Of a stretch of 64,000 bases of DNA, positions 18,635 to 25,747 are shown one piece after another (the first letter of the stretch is position 1; the number at the start of each line of letters is the position of its first letter). Source of the DNA: Anaerolineaceae bacterium. Lineage in GTDB: Bacteria > Chloroflexota > Anaerolineae > Promineifilales > Promineifilaceae. The notes below the pieces were generated by a model. The model did not search any database, was not told where the DNA came from, and worked only from the letters and a program-made list of their open reading frames with translations. The position numbers and the translations under genes were made by a program. The stretch lies in assembly GCA_002699125.1 (NCBI GenBank), contig PABI01000060.1, forward strand, positions 62,001 to 126,000, read 5' to 3'.

Positions 18635-19435
18635 TTAATAATGTGTCAACTCTCCAGTTTGTTTGAGGTGGCGGATGGCGTAGCGCAGGGCGAAGAAAGA
18701 AAGGGGGAGGAGAACGGCCGTAAATCCCAAAAGCACCAAAATATCCCCACCAACCTCGGCAATTGTTTCGCCCCGCATCAGCGCCCCGCGCAGGGCACGC
18801 AGCGCGTAGGTAAACGGCAGGGCGTAGCTGATGATACGCAGCCAGCCGGGCAGAAGTTCCACCGGAAAAAAGACGCCGCTAAAGACGTAGGCCACCGAGT
18901 TGATGAACCAGTTCATCGGATCGCCCCGCTTAAACACAATCACAAACGCCGCCGAAAAGATGCCGTAGCTGATCAGGCTGGACAGGGAGACGATGAGAAC
19001 GACGACGGCCGTTCCCCAATTCGCTTGTGAAAAGTCGGCACCAACGGCCGTACCCACCCCCAACTGCAGCAGCACCAGCAGTACCCCCTCCAGCAGCATC
19101 CATGACGACGGTCCCAGCAGCGCCAGCGTCACCGGCGTGGCCGTTACCAGCAGCGGCTCGATAGTGCCTTGCAGCATCTCCTCGCGCAAGTTGGCGGAAA
19201 AGGCGTGGCTGCTCAGCTCCAAAAATTTGGAAAAGGCACCACCGATGATCAAAAACGTAAAATAAGTGCCGCCCTCCACCTGGCCAGACCCCGAGCGCTG
19301 CAAAAGCTGGTCCAAAAAGAAAAAAAGCAGCACGGAAATAATCATCCCCAGGTAGCGGGTGACAAAGTTGAGCTTGTACGCCCAGGCCAGGCGGAAATTG
19401 TGAGTGATCAGGGCAAATAGCTTGGCTGCGGTCAT
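18635..19435 (-). CDS. ABC-2 type transporter permease
   Basis: A 266-residue permease with six predicted membrane helices and the ABC-2 family motif region near the end (VFFPVELLPGWLRIISYALPFTY). It is encoded just downstream of its ATPase partner (40-bp gap filled by a repeat). The pair forms an exporter of the DrrAB/Nod type. The substrate is unknown. It abuts the right edge of the AT-rich cassette in convergent orientation. Confidence 0.92.
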   Translation of the reverse strand: MTAAKLFALITHNFRLAWAYKLNFVTRYLGMIISVLLFFFLDQLLQRSGSGQVEGGTYFTFLIIGGAFSKFLELSSHAFSANLREEMLQGTIEPLLVTATPVTLALLGPSSWMLLEGVLLVLLQLGVGTAVGADFSQANWGTAVVVLIVSLSSLISYGIFSAAFVIVFKRGDPMNWFINSVAYVFSGVFFPVELLPGWLRIISYALPFTYALRALRGALMRGETIAEVGGDILVLLGFTAVLLPLSFFALRYAIRHLKQTGELTHY

Positions 19436-19444
19436 ATTTTGATG

Positions 19445-19514
19445 AACCGCAAAGAACGCGAAGTACGCAAAGGTTTATTTATTTTTCTTTGCGTTCTCTG
19501 CGTCCTTTGCGGTG
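19445..19514. repeat. Inverted repeat of AACCGCAAAGAACGCGAAG type
   Basis: The left arm is AACCGCAAAGAACGCGAAG plus TACGCAAAGG, and the right arm is CTTTGCGTTCTCTGCGTCC plus TTTGCGGTG. Each arm is made of 8-10-base quasi-repeats (CGCAAAG, ACGCAGAG). The right arm lies inside the 3' end of the ATPase gene and encodes its last ~13 residues. Relatives occur at 20482, 38044, 41863 and 53551. Confidence 0.75.
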
Positions 19515-20479
19515 AATTCTCCTCCACTGAAATGGGCTACGATACGACGTAATGATTCGTCGTCGGCGCGGTGGTAGGATTCGAGACGGCCGTTTCCCAC
19601 CTCAATCACCTTCACTACCTCAAACCAGACCCGTTCGTCCACCAATGCCACATCAAACGTCGTTTGGGTCGCCCCGCGCGAAACTTCCGCGATGGTTTCT
19701 ACACCGTCCAAATTTTGCCAGCTTTGCGCCAATTGGTCTGGATCGCCTTCCACAACCAGGCGGAACAGAGCGCGGCGCGGCAGTTTGGCTCCCAGTTCGG
19801 CAGGGGTACCGATGGCTTGAATCAAGCCATTCGCCAAAATGATCACCCGGTCGCAAAAATTTTCCATCTCGTACAGCTCGTGGCTGATGAAGACAACGGT
19901 TTTGCCCTGCCGGTTCACCAGCTCGTTACGAATCAGTGCTTTGACAAAGTCGCTGGTTTGCACGTCCATGCTTTTGGTTGGTTCGTCCAAAAACAAAATG
20001 GGCGGATTGTGGATGAGGGCGCGGGCCATGTTGAGCCGCTGCTTTTGCCCGGTAGACAGAGACTGTGCGGCGGCGTCTGCCTTGTGGCTGAGGTCGAACA
20101 GTTCTAAAACTTCAGCGATGCGTTTGGGAATCTGTGCTCTGGGAACGTTTTGCATGGCGGCGTAGAATTGCAAATTTTGCCGGGCGGTGAGACGGCCGTA
20201 AAACGAGCGTTCCTCGGCCGTGACTAACCCAATCGACGCCCGCACCTGCATCTCTTGCCGCACCACGTCAAAGTTGTTGACAACGGCCGTGCCCCTCGTC
20301 GGTGCCAGCAGGGTGGTCAGCATGCGCACGAGGGTGCTTTTACCCGCGCCGTTGGGGCCAAACAGGCCAAACAGCTCGCCCTGGTTTACGGAGAAGGTGA
20401 GGTTGGAGACGGCCGTTACCGCTTTGCCCCGGCTTTGGTATGTCTTGCTTAAATTTGTGACTTGTATGATATTGCTCAT
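19475..20479 (-). CDS. ABC-2 exporter ATP-binding protein
   Basis: A 334-residue ABC ATPase of the drug/nodulation exporter branch: Walker A GPNGAGKST, signature LSTGQKQRLNMARAL, Walker B ILFLDEPTKSMD, H-switch FISHE. A C-terminal DUF4162-like extension (~230-315) is present. The last ~13 residues (FTAKDAENAKKNK) are encoded by a dispersed repeat and are unlikely to be part of the family fold. It is partnered with the downstream permease. The upstream nucleotidyltransferase ends three bases before its start and is probably in the same transcript. Confidence 0.93.
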   Translation of the reverse strand: MSNIIQVTNLSKTYQSRGKAVTAVSNLTFSVNQGELFGLFGPNGAGKSTLVRMLTTLLAPTRGTAVVNNFDVVRQEMQVRASIGLVTAEERSFYGRLTARQNLQFYAAMQNVPRAQIPKRIAEVLELFDLSHKADAAAQSLSTGQKQRLNMARALIHNPPILFLDEPTKSMDVQTSDFVKALIRNELVNRQGKTVVFISHELYEMENFCDRVIILANGLIQAIGTPAELGAKLPRRALFRLVVEGDPDQLAQSWQNLDGVETIAEVSRGATQTTFDVALVDERVWFEVVKVIEVGNGRLESYHRADDESLRRIVAHFSGGEFTAKDAENAKKNK

Positions 20480-20481
20480 TT

Positions 20482-20503
20482 TTCACCGCAGAGAACGCAG
20501 AGT
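20482..20503. repeat. CACCGCAGAGAACGCAGAG repeat at a gene end
   Basis: A single-arm copy of the same family as 19445-19514 (CACCGCAGAGAACGCAGAG). It covers the last codons and the stop of the nucleotidyltransferase gene and therefore supplies its C-terminus (TLRSLR). Confidence 0.65.
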
Positions 20504-21700
20504 TAAAATCTTTCGCAGTATGTGCCGCAATCGGTCGCCGTTAAGAAGCAGATAAGCCAGCGGCCAGAATGGGGTTTCTACCAGTTTGGGATACCGTTTG
20601 GTCAGATTAAAGCGGCGCGGGAAAAACGAGCGCAGCCAGAAACTGACCATGTCCAGCCGAGAGCGTGATAAGCGTTGGGCAATTTCCAGGCCGAGGCCGC
20701 TGCGATTGTTTGGATTCGATTCAGACGCATCGGCCAGCTCAGTTTGTTCCAGCCAGGTTAACAGTGCCGGCGGGCAATTTGCCCGCAACGCGTTTGTGAT
20801 GGATGCAGGCACGGGCAACGAGGTGTATTTTCCTACAAACGCCAGTGCCGGATAGATGAAGCGGGCGGTACCTGGCTGCACCAATCGGCCAAACGTTTGC
20901 CAATCTTCCGACTGCATTCGGCGGCACAGCTTGCCGATGTCGTCGATGTGCATGAGACGGCCGCGCTGAATCAGCCAGTCGCTGCTGGTATGGGCACAGA
21001 CGTGCAGCAGCAAAGCCGCCGGGTTAGGAATGCGGGCGTGGCTGTTTTGCCAATACGGCCGTTCCGCACTCTCTTGCCACATGATCTCCGCCAGATCAAA
21101 CCCAATCCCGGCATATTCCTCGCGTAAGGTGAAATGAATCTCAACCGGATGCACGTTGTCTGGCGCCCAAATGTTTTCCTGGCGCTCGCCGCGCAGGTAC
21201 ACTTCATCCTCCGCCGAGCGCGAGTAGTAGCGGTAGCCTAACTGCTTCAGCATAATTTCTCGACTGGCAGCGACGTCTTGCGGCCGGATGAGCAGATCGA
21301 GGTCGGCTAACGGCCGTTGCTGTGGGTCCGGGTAGTAAAGTGGCGCTAAAACAGCCCCTTTTAGCAGAAGCGTAGCAATGCCGGCTCGTTGAAACGCCGC
21401 CAAGATTTCGACGCAGGCGGCCAGCATGCAGTTCGTGCGTTCCCGACTGGCGTTATGCACTTGCTGAAAACGATAAATCAGTTCATCCGGCACCGGCACG
21501 TTTGTCTCATCTATTCGCGCCACCAGCCACGGCAGGGCGTTTTGCCAATAGACCACCCATTCGGCCGCTTCCCATTCAGCCAGGCTCCATTGCGAGACGA
21601 CCGTATCGTCAATGTTACCAGGCAGCCAGTGGGCTAAGGTGTTGGTAACAGCCGCTAATTTTTCCTGGGGTAGGTTGGGGCGCAAGGTATAATCTCTCAT
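20483..21700 (-). CDS. PF14907-type nucleotidyltransferase family protein (1 of 3)
   Basis: A 405-residue member of the uncharacterised nucleotidyltransferase group NTP_transf_5. The core is LLLKGAVLAPLYYPDP (~125) followed by RPLADLDLLIRPQD with the acidic pair D-x-D that would bind metal. The upstream ~110 residues and the downstream ~250 are helical. The family is found with RiPP, polysaccharide and HPr-kinase-like genes, but its substrate is unknown. Two more members lie at 27832 and 29498. The C-terminus is set by a dispersed repeat. A TATAAT on the plus strand within its 5' end may belong to the divergent gene. Confidence 0.87.
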   Translation of the reverse strand: MRDYTLRPNLPQEKLAAVTNTLAHWLPGNIDDTVVSQWSLAEWEAAEWVVYWQNALPWLVARIDETNVPVPDELIYRFQQVHNASRERTNCMLAACVEILAAFQRAGIATLLLKGAVLAPLYYPDPQQRPLADLDLLIRPQDVAASREIMLKQLGYRYYSRSAEDEVYLRGERQENIWAPDNVHPVEIHFTLREEYAGIGFDLAEIMWQESAERPYWQNSHARIPNPAALLLHVCAHTSSDWLIQRGRLMHIDDIGKLCRRMQSEDWQTFGRLVQPGTARFIYPALAFVGKYTSLPVPASITNALRANCPPALLTWLEQTELADASESNPNNRSGLGLEIAQRLSRSRLDMVSFWLRSFFPRRFNLTKRYPKLVETPFWPLAYLLLNGDRLRHILRKILTLRSLR

Positions 21701-21731
21701 CCTGGGCGCGAGTATATCAGGAGTATTGAAG

Positions 21732-23618
21732 TTGTATCAACAGAGATCTGAGGCGAACCGCTTTTTTACGGCCGTATCCATCGCGGTTTTATTGCTGCTA
21801 AGCGTGCTGGTTTTCCTGCTGTCGTGGCATGGTCTCATTTACGGTGCCGGTTCCGACCCGCGTTACACGCTCATTGTCTCCCAATCCATCCTCGACAACG
21901 GCACCATTGCCCTGGACGCTTACGCCGACGATCTGATTTGGGGCGAGCCGGCCAACTTTGCCGACAATTTCAACATCATTGAGCGGAACGGCCGTTTCTA
22001 CAACTACTTTCCCGCTGGCCCGTCGGTGCTCTCGGTGCCGTTTGTAGCGGTGGCGAATTGGGCGGGCTGGGATATGCTCACTGCCGCCGACAACATCAAC
22101 GCCCAGCGGCTGCTCTCCTCATTGTCGCTGGTGGTTTTGCTGTGGCTGATGGCTGGCATTGCCCGCAGTTTTTTGCCCTGGAAACCGGCGTTGGTGATTA
22201 CGGTCGTTTTCCTCTTTGGCAGCACGCTCATCAGCACAATGGGGGTGGCGCTGTGGAGCATCAACTTCTCCGTCCTGGCCATCGCCGCCGCCCTCCTGCT
22301 GTTGGTGCGCCGGGAGACGGGACAGTCCCAAACAATTCACCCGGTCTGGCTGGGACTGCTGCTTTTTATTGCCTACTTTTCCCGCGCTGCGGCTGCCGCT
22401 TTCATCCTGCCCTTGTTTGTGTACTTGGCTTACAGGCTCAAGCAACCTGGCAAATCTGCGAAATCTTTAATTTATTCTCCCCACGGTCGCGAACTGGTAG
22501 CAACGGCCGTCACCGCCGGCACGTTCCTGTTTCTCTTTTTGCTCTGGTCCCGTTGGGAATTTGGCAGTTGGCTGCCGATTTATTACAGTACGGTGCGCTT
22601 GCAGGTGGCGCGGGATTCGGTTTGGCTGTCGTTGCTCGGCGTTTTGTTTAGCTCCGGGCGGGGATTGTTTGTATATGTGCCTACAGCCGGATTGCTTTTG
22701 TTTGCCATGCGCTGGCTGTGGCGTCAGCCGCTGGCCTGGCTCTGCTTTGGCTGGATTGCTCTACACTTGCTGGTGTTGGTGCGCGGCACCGCCTGGTGGG
22801 GCGGCGATGCGTTTGGCCCGCGCATCCTCACGGAGCTGATGCTGGCACTTTTTTTGCTTACGTTGCTGGCCTGGCGGCAAATTCGCCGGGAATCACCCCA
22901 AATCCGTACCGCCTTTGCCGCAGCCTACCTGTTTTTAGGCCTGTTTGGCATCTGGCTGCACAGCTACCAGGGATTGTTCAACTACAGCACGGCGCTGTGG
23001 AACGCCGTTGCCGGCCACGAGCCGGTGCCGCCCTACACGCCACCGCTGGGCGATTTGTTTAGCTGGCAATATCCGCAGTTTGCTGCCAGCAACGCCATGC
23101 TGTGCCAGATGGCCGAAGCACGCACGCGCCAAATTGTAGCCACGGGGCCGGTTTTACGGCCGTACACCTTCAACGAACCTATTATGTTTGATCCGGAAAC
23201 GGCCGTCACCCTGCGCAACATTCCCCCACCACACAGCAGCCCCGCCGCCCTCATTGGCTGGGCACCGCTTGACAATGACCGGGCCAGGCACCGCGAGCTG
23301 TTTTGTGAGGAAGCGGCCGTTTTGTTCCAGCTTGAAGATGTGCCGCCAGGGGAGTATGCATTGCAGATTCGGTCGGCGGCGTTTGGTCAGCAGCGAGTTG
23401 AAGTTTTGCTCAATGGTGAATTTGTAGGTGAGTCAACTTTTGTACAGCAGCCGGGTTTGGTGGCGGAAACGGCCGTTTTCCCCTTGAACAGTAGCCATTT
23501 CGTGCCCAACCAACTTAACGAACTTCAGCTCAAATTGCTTGATGCCACTTCATTTAACTACAAAGACCCGTCTCGGATGAGTCTGGCGATTGAATCAATC
23601 ACGTTTACGCAGCGTTGA
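21732..23618 (+). CDS. Polytopic membrane protein, glycosyltransferase-39/83-like
   Basis: A ~628-residue protein with about ten to twelve membrane helices in the first ~430 residues and a beta-rich extracytoplasmic tail (~440-628). The early loop GSDPRYTLIVSQSILDNG and the general layout resemble GT-C fold mannosyl/arabinosyl transferases, but a clear catalytic Asp/Glu pair is not certain (ADNFNIIERNGRFYNYFPAG is the nearest candidate loop). Start: TTG 21732 has AGGAG eight bases upstream; TTG 21726 would be too close. It is divergent from the nucleotidyltransferase, with 31 bases between, and overlaps the next minus gene end by 24 bases. Confidence 0.75.
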   Translation: MYQQRSEANRFFTAVSIAVLLLLSVLVFLLSWHGLIYGAGSDPRYTLIVSQSILDNGTIALDAYADDLIWGEPANFADNFNIIERNGRFYNYFPAGPSVLSVPFVAVANWAGWDMLTAADNINAQRLLSSLSLVVLLWLMAGIARSFLPWKPALVITVVFLFGSTLISTMGVALWSINFSVLAIAAALLLLVRRETGQSQTIHPVWLGLLLFIAYFSRAAAAAFILPLFVYLAYRLKQPGKSAKSLIYSPHGRELVATAVTAGTFLFLFLLWSRWEFGSWLPIYYSTVRLQVARDSVWLSLLGVLFSSGRGLFVYVPTAGLLLFAMRWLWRQPLAWLCFGWIALHLLVLVRGTAWWGGDAFGPRILTELMLALFLLTLLAWRQIRRESPQIRTAFAAAYLFLGLFGIWLHSYQGLFNYSTALWNAVAGHEPVPPYTPPLGDLFSWQYPQFAASNAMLCQMAEARTRQIVATGPVLRPYTFNEPIMFDPETAVTLRNIPPPHSSPAALIGWAPLDNDRARHRELFCEEAAVLFQLEDVPPGEYALQIRSAAFGQQRVEVLLNGEFVGESTFVQQPGLVAETAVFPLNSSHFVPNQLNELQLKLLDATSFNYKDPSRMSLAIESITFTQR

Positions 23619-23858
23619 GGCCGGCTTGCCCGGCTGCGGCTCCTCGTAAACAAAATTGCACTGCGGGCAGGTGGGCAAGGGAGTGATGGTGTAACGGCCG
23701 TTCACGTGCCGCCGCTGATTTTGTGCTGGCCATGCCTCAGGCGGCTGCGCATAGCCACACTGGGGACAACGTGTCAATCCCCTGGGCAAACGGCGGTAGA
23801 TGAATACGGCCGTGCCCAACAGCAGCAAAGCAAGTGTGATGAGAATCAGTTGGTCCAT
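23595..23858 (-). CDS. Small membrane protein with zinc ribbon (87 aa)
   Basis: An N-terminal membrane segment (LILITLALLLLGTAVFIY) is followed by C-x2-C (RCPQCGY) and a second C-x2-C (TCPQCNF) that would form a zinc ribbon on the cytoplasmic side. ATG 23858 is preceded by GAGGTGG; the longer frame to 23909 lacks a site. It is the last gene of the minus-strand run that begins with the tandem peptides. The 3' end overlaps the convergent membrane-protein gene. Confidence 0.72.
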   Translation of the reverse strand: MDQLILITLALLLLGTAVFIYRRLPRGLTRCPQCGYAQPPEAWPAQNQRRHVNGRYTITPLPTCPQCNFVYEEPQPGKPASTLRKRD

Positions 23859-23925
23859 TTCTTTTGCCACCTCACCGCGGGTCAAAATTAGCCTCGTAGA
23901 GGCTTCCACAACTAGCCCAGGCCGT

Positions 23926-24783
23926 TTACGGCTGGGCGGACGCCGGTTCCTCCAGCGCCATCACCCGAAACCCCGTTCCCTGCGCATGATACTCTCGGCT
24001 GGGCGTGGTGACGCTGCACGCGCTGCGCACATTGCACGCCGCGTGATGAATCGTGTAGCCCCAGGAGCCGCCCTTCACCACATGAAAATCAGGCAGGTCA
24101 GGATTGTACAGGCTACTGGTCCATTCCCAAATGTTGCCGCTCATGTCTACACAACCGTAAGGCGACACGTTTTGCGCAATCGCGCCCACCGGCAGCGGAT
24201 GGCCATTGCGCCAATACCAGCCCGCTCGCGCCCATTCGCGGCGCGGTTTGACAAGTAAACTGAAAAGGTAGCTGGCAGGCTTCACCGGGAACGTCGCCTG
24301 CCATTGAATTTCGGGCCGTGGTTTTTGGTTGCCCCAGGGGTAGATACGGCCGTCTACCCCCCGCGCCGCCTTTTCCCACTGGAACTCCGTGGGCAATGTA
24401 ACTTCTACACCAATTTTTTCGGACAGCCAGTTGCAATACTGGTACGCCTCCGCCTGCGTCACATCCACAATGGGCAAATCATCGTGACCTTCGGGATAAG
24501 AGTCAACCGGGGCGTAGGCCCGCAAAAAGGTGCCGCGCCAGCCGCGCACCACTGCATACCAACTGCCAACCCACTCATGCCCCGTTTCCTGCAAAAATTC
24601 GCGCCACTGCCGGTAAGTGACGGGAAATTCGGCCAGCCAAAACTCTGGCAAATTCATAGTCTGCTGCGGCTTTAATTGAGGGCATTGCGCCAATCGCTCA
24701 TAGCATACTTCTGGTCCGTAAATAAATGGCCCAGCAGGAATGTGGCAAAAGCGAGTGTCGCTGGCAGACTGAGGTGGATTCAT
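23926..24783 (-). CDS. Formylglycine-generating-enzyme (SUMF1/FGE) family protein
   Basis: A 285-residue FGE-sulfatase domain protein: IPAGPFIYG at the start, MSGNIWEWTSS in the middle, and GGSWGY...CNVRSACSV...GFRVM at the end, the signature of the fold shared by formylglycine-generating enzymes, EgtB/OvoA-type oxidases and many scaffold proteins. Whether it is an active oxidase is open: two cysteines (ACNVRSACS) lie in the expected region. Its ATG directly follows the stop of the preceding gene, so the two are coupled. No sulfatase is encoded here. Confidence 0.88.
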   Translation of the reverse strand: MNPPQSASDTRFCHIPAGPFIYGPEVCYERLAQCPQLKPQQTMNLPEFWLAEFPVTYRQWREFLQETGHEWVGSWYAVVRGWRGTFLRAYAPVDSYPEGHDDLPIVDVTQAEAYQYCNWLSEKIGVEVTLPTEFQWEKAARGVDGRIYPWGNQKPRPEIQWQATFPVKPASYLFSLLVKPRREWARAGWYWRNGHPLPVGAIAQNVSPYGCVDMSGNIWEWTSSLYNPDLPDFHVVKGGSWGYTIHHAACNVRSACSVTTPSREYHAQGTGFRVMALEEPASAQP

Positions 24784-25743
24784 TCAGATTAGATTTCTGA
24801 GATCGATTTGATACAGTTTGTGATTTTGGCAAATATGAAAAATCGGCCCGCGTGCAGTGCGATATCTTCCTTCAAGTTTCCGATTGTTTTCATCGATCAG
24901 TTCAAAACTTTCTTGCAATTTCATCTCGCCGCTTTCTTCTAGCGAATAAAGAAAATATTGATCATGGTCTTCATAGCCACCCCGAAAAAGGGCGTAATTT
25001 TCCCAAATAGCAAACCGATCCGAACCTCGAAGATTGGTTTCCCAGATGTTCTTAATTTCTTGGTTTTGAATTTTTACGATGGGGAATTGTGAGTAGTAAT
25101 AGCACCAAGCTTCGTTATCATTTGTCACATTCAGCGCATAGCAATCAGCCATATGCTCAAGTGAACCAACCGGCGAAAATTCATATAATTTTTCACCAAA
25201 CTTGTTCCAAAGAATCAGGCCCGGTAGACCTACGGGTTGGGTATTATGCCAGCCAAAATTCCCGAAAATTCCTTCATCAAAATAGCTGGTCCAGATACAA
25301 CCGTCTGTCGTCGTTTGTACATCTTCAATGCCATCTCCTAGCAAAAATGACCGCTTCAGCACGCCATTGAAATCAAATACCTGTGCATTCAGATCATAAT
25401 CGTCGCTTCCTCGGTAAGCACTTCTACCGCAAACAAGCAGCAGCTCATTGTCAGGCAATGGCTGAACAAAATGATAGTTCCAAGTCTGTTTTGGGATTTC
25501 AAAACGCTTGTGATCTGACTCGTCAAAGAGAAAGATGACAAAACTTTGCGGTTTATGGACCTTCAATTTGGCGAAAATACCGCCCTTTTTTGTTTCGCGA
25601 TAATTTGCAGGTGCGGTAACTGCTAAAAGAAACAGTTTATCAGCGGCGTGATGCGAGCAGATGTTGACAAGCTCAAATCCCTTTAGAAGTTTTTTGAAAT
25701 TGAGTTTGGGAGTTAGCTTTATTTGTTGCAACTTAGCTGCCAT
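24784..25743 (-). CDS. Hypothetical protein, probable beta-propeller-like (319 aa)
   Basis: No known family is recognised. The sequence is rich in short strands with aromatic turns (LPDNELLLVCGRSAYRGSDD, VQTTTDGCIWTSYFDEG, DRFAIWENYALFRGGYED), like a propeller. There is no signal peptide or membrane segment. The DNA is AT-richer than its neighbours and has no ACGGCCGT octamer between about 24345 and 25899, which suggests a different origin from the surrounding genes. It ends exactly at the start of the FGE-like gene and begins four bases after the DUF5693-like gene, so it is embedded in an operon. Confidence 0.72.
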   Translation of the reverse strand: MAAKLQQIKLTPKLNFKKLLKGFELVNICSHHAADKLFLLAVTAPANYRETKKGGIFAKLKVHKPQSFVIFLFDESDHKRFEIPKQTWNYHFVQPLPDNELLLVCGRSAYRGSDDYDLNAQVFDFNGVLKRSFLLGDGIEDVQTTTDGCIWTSYFDEGIFGNFGWHNTQPVGLPGLILWNKFGEKLYEFSPVGSLEHMADCYALNVTNDNEAWCYYYSQFPIVKIQNQEIKNIWETNLRGSDRFAIWENYALFRGGYEDHDQYFLYSLEESGEMKLQESFELIDENNRKLEGRYRTARGPIFHICQNHKLYQIDLRNLI

Positions 25744-25747
25744 CTGC

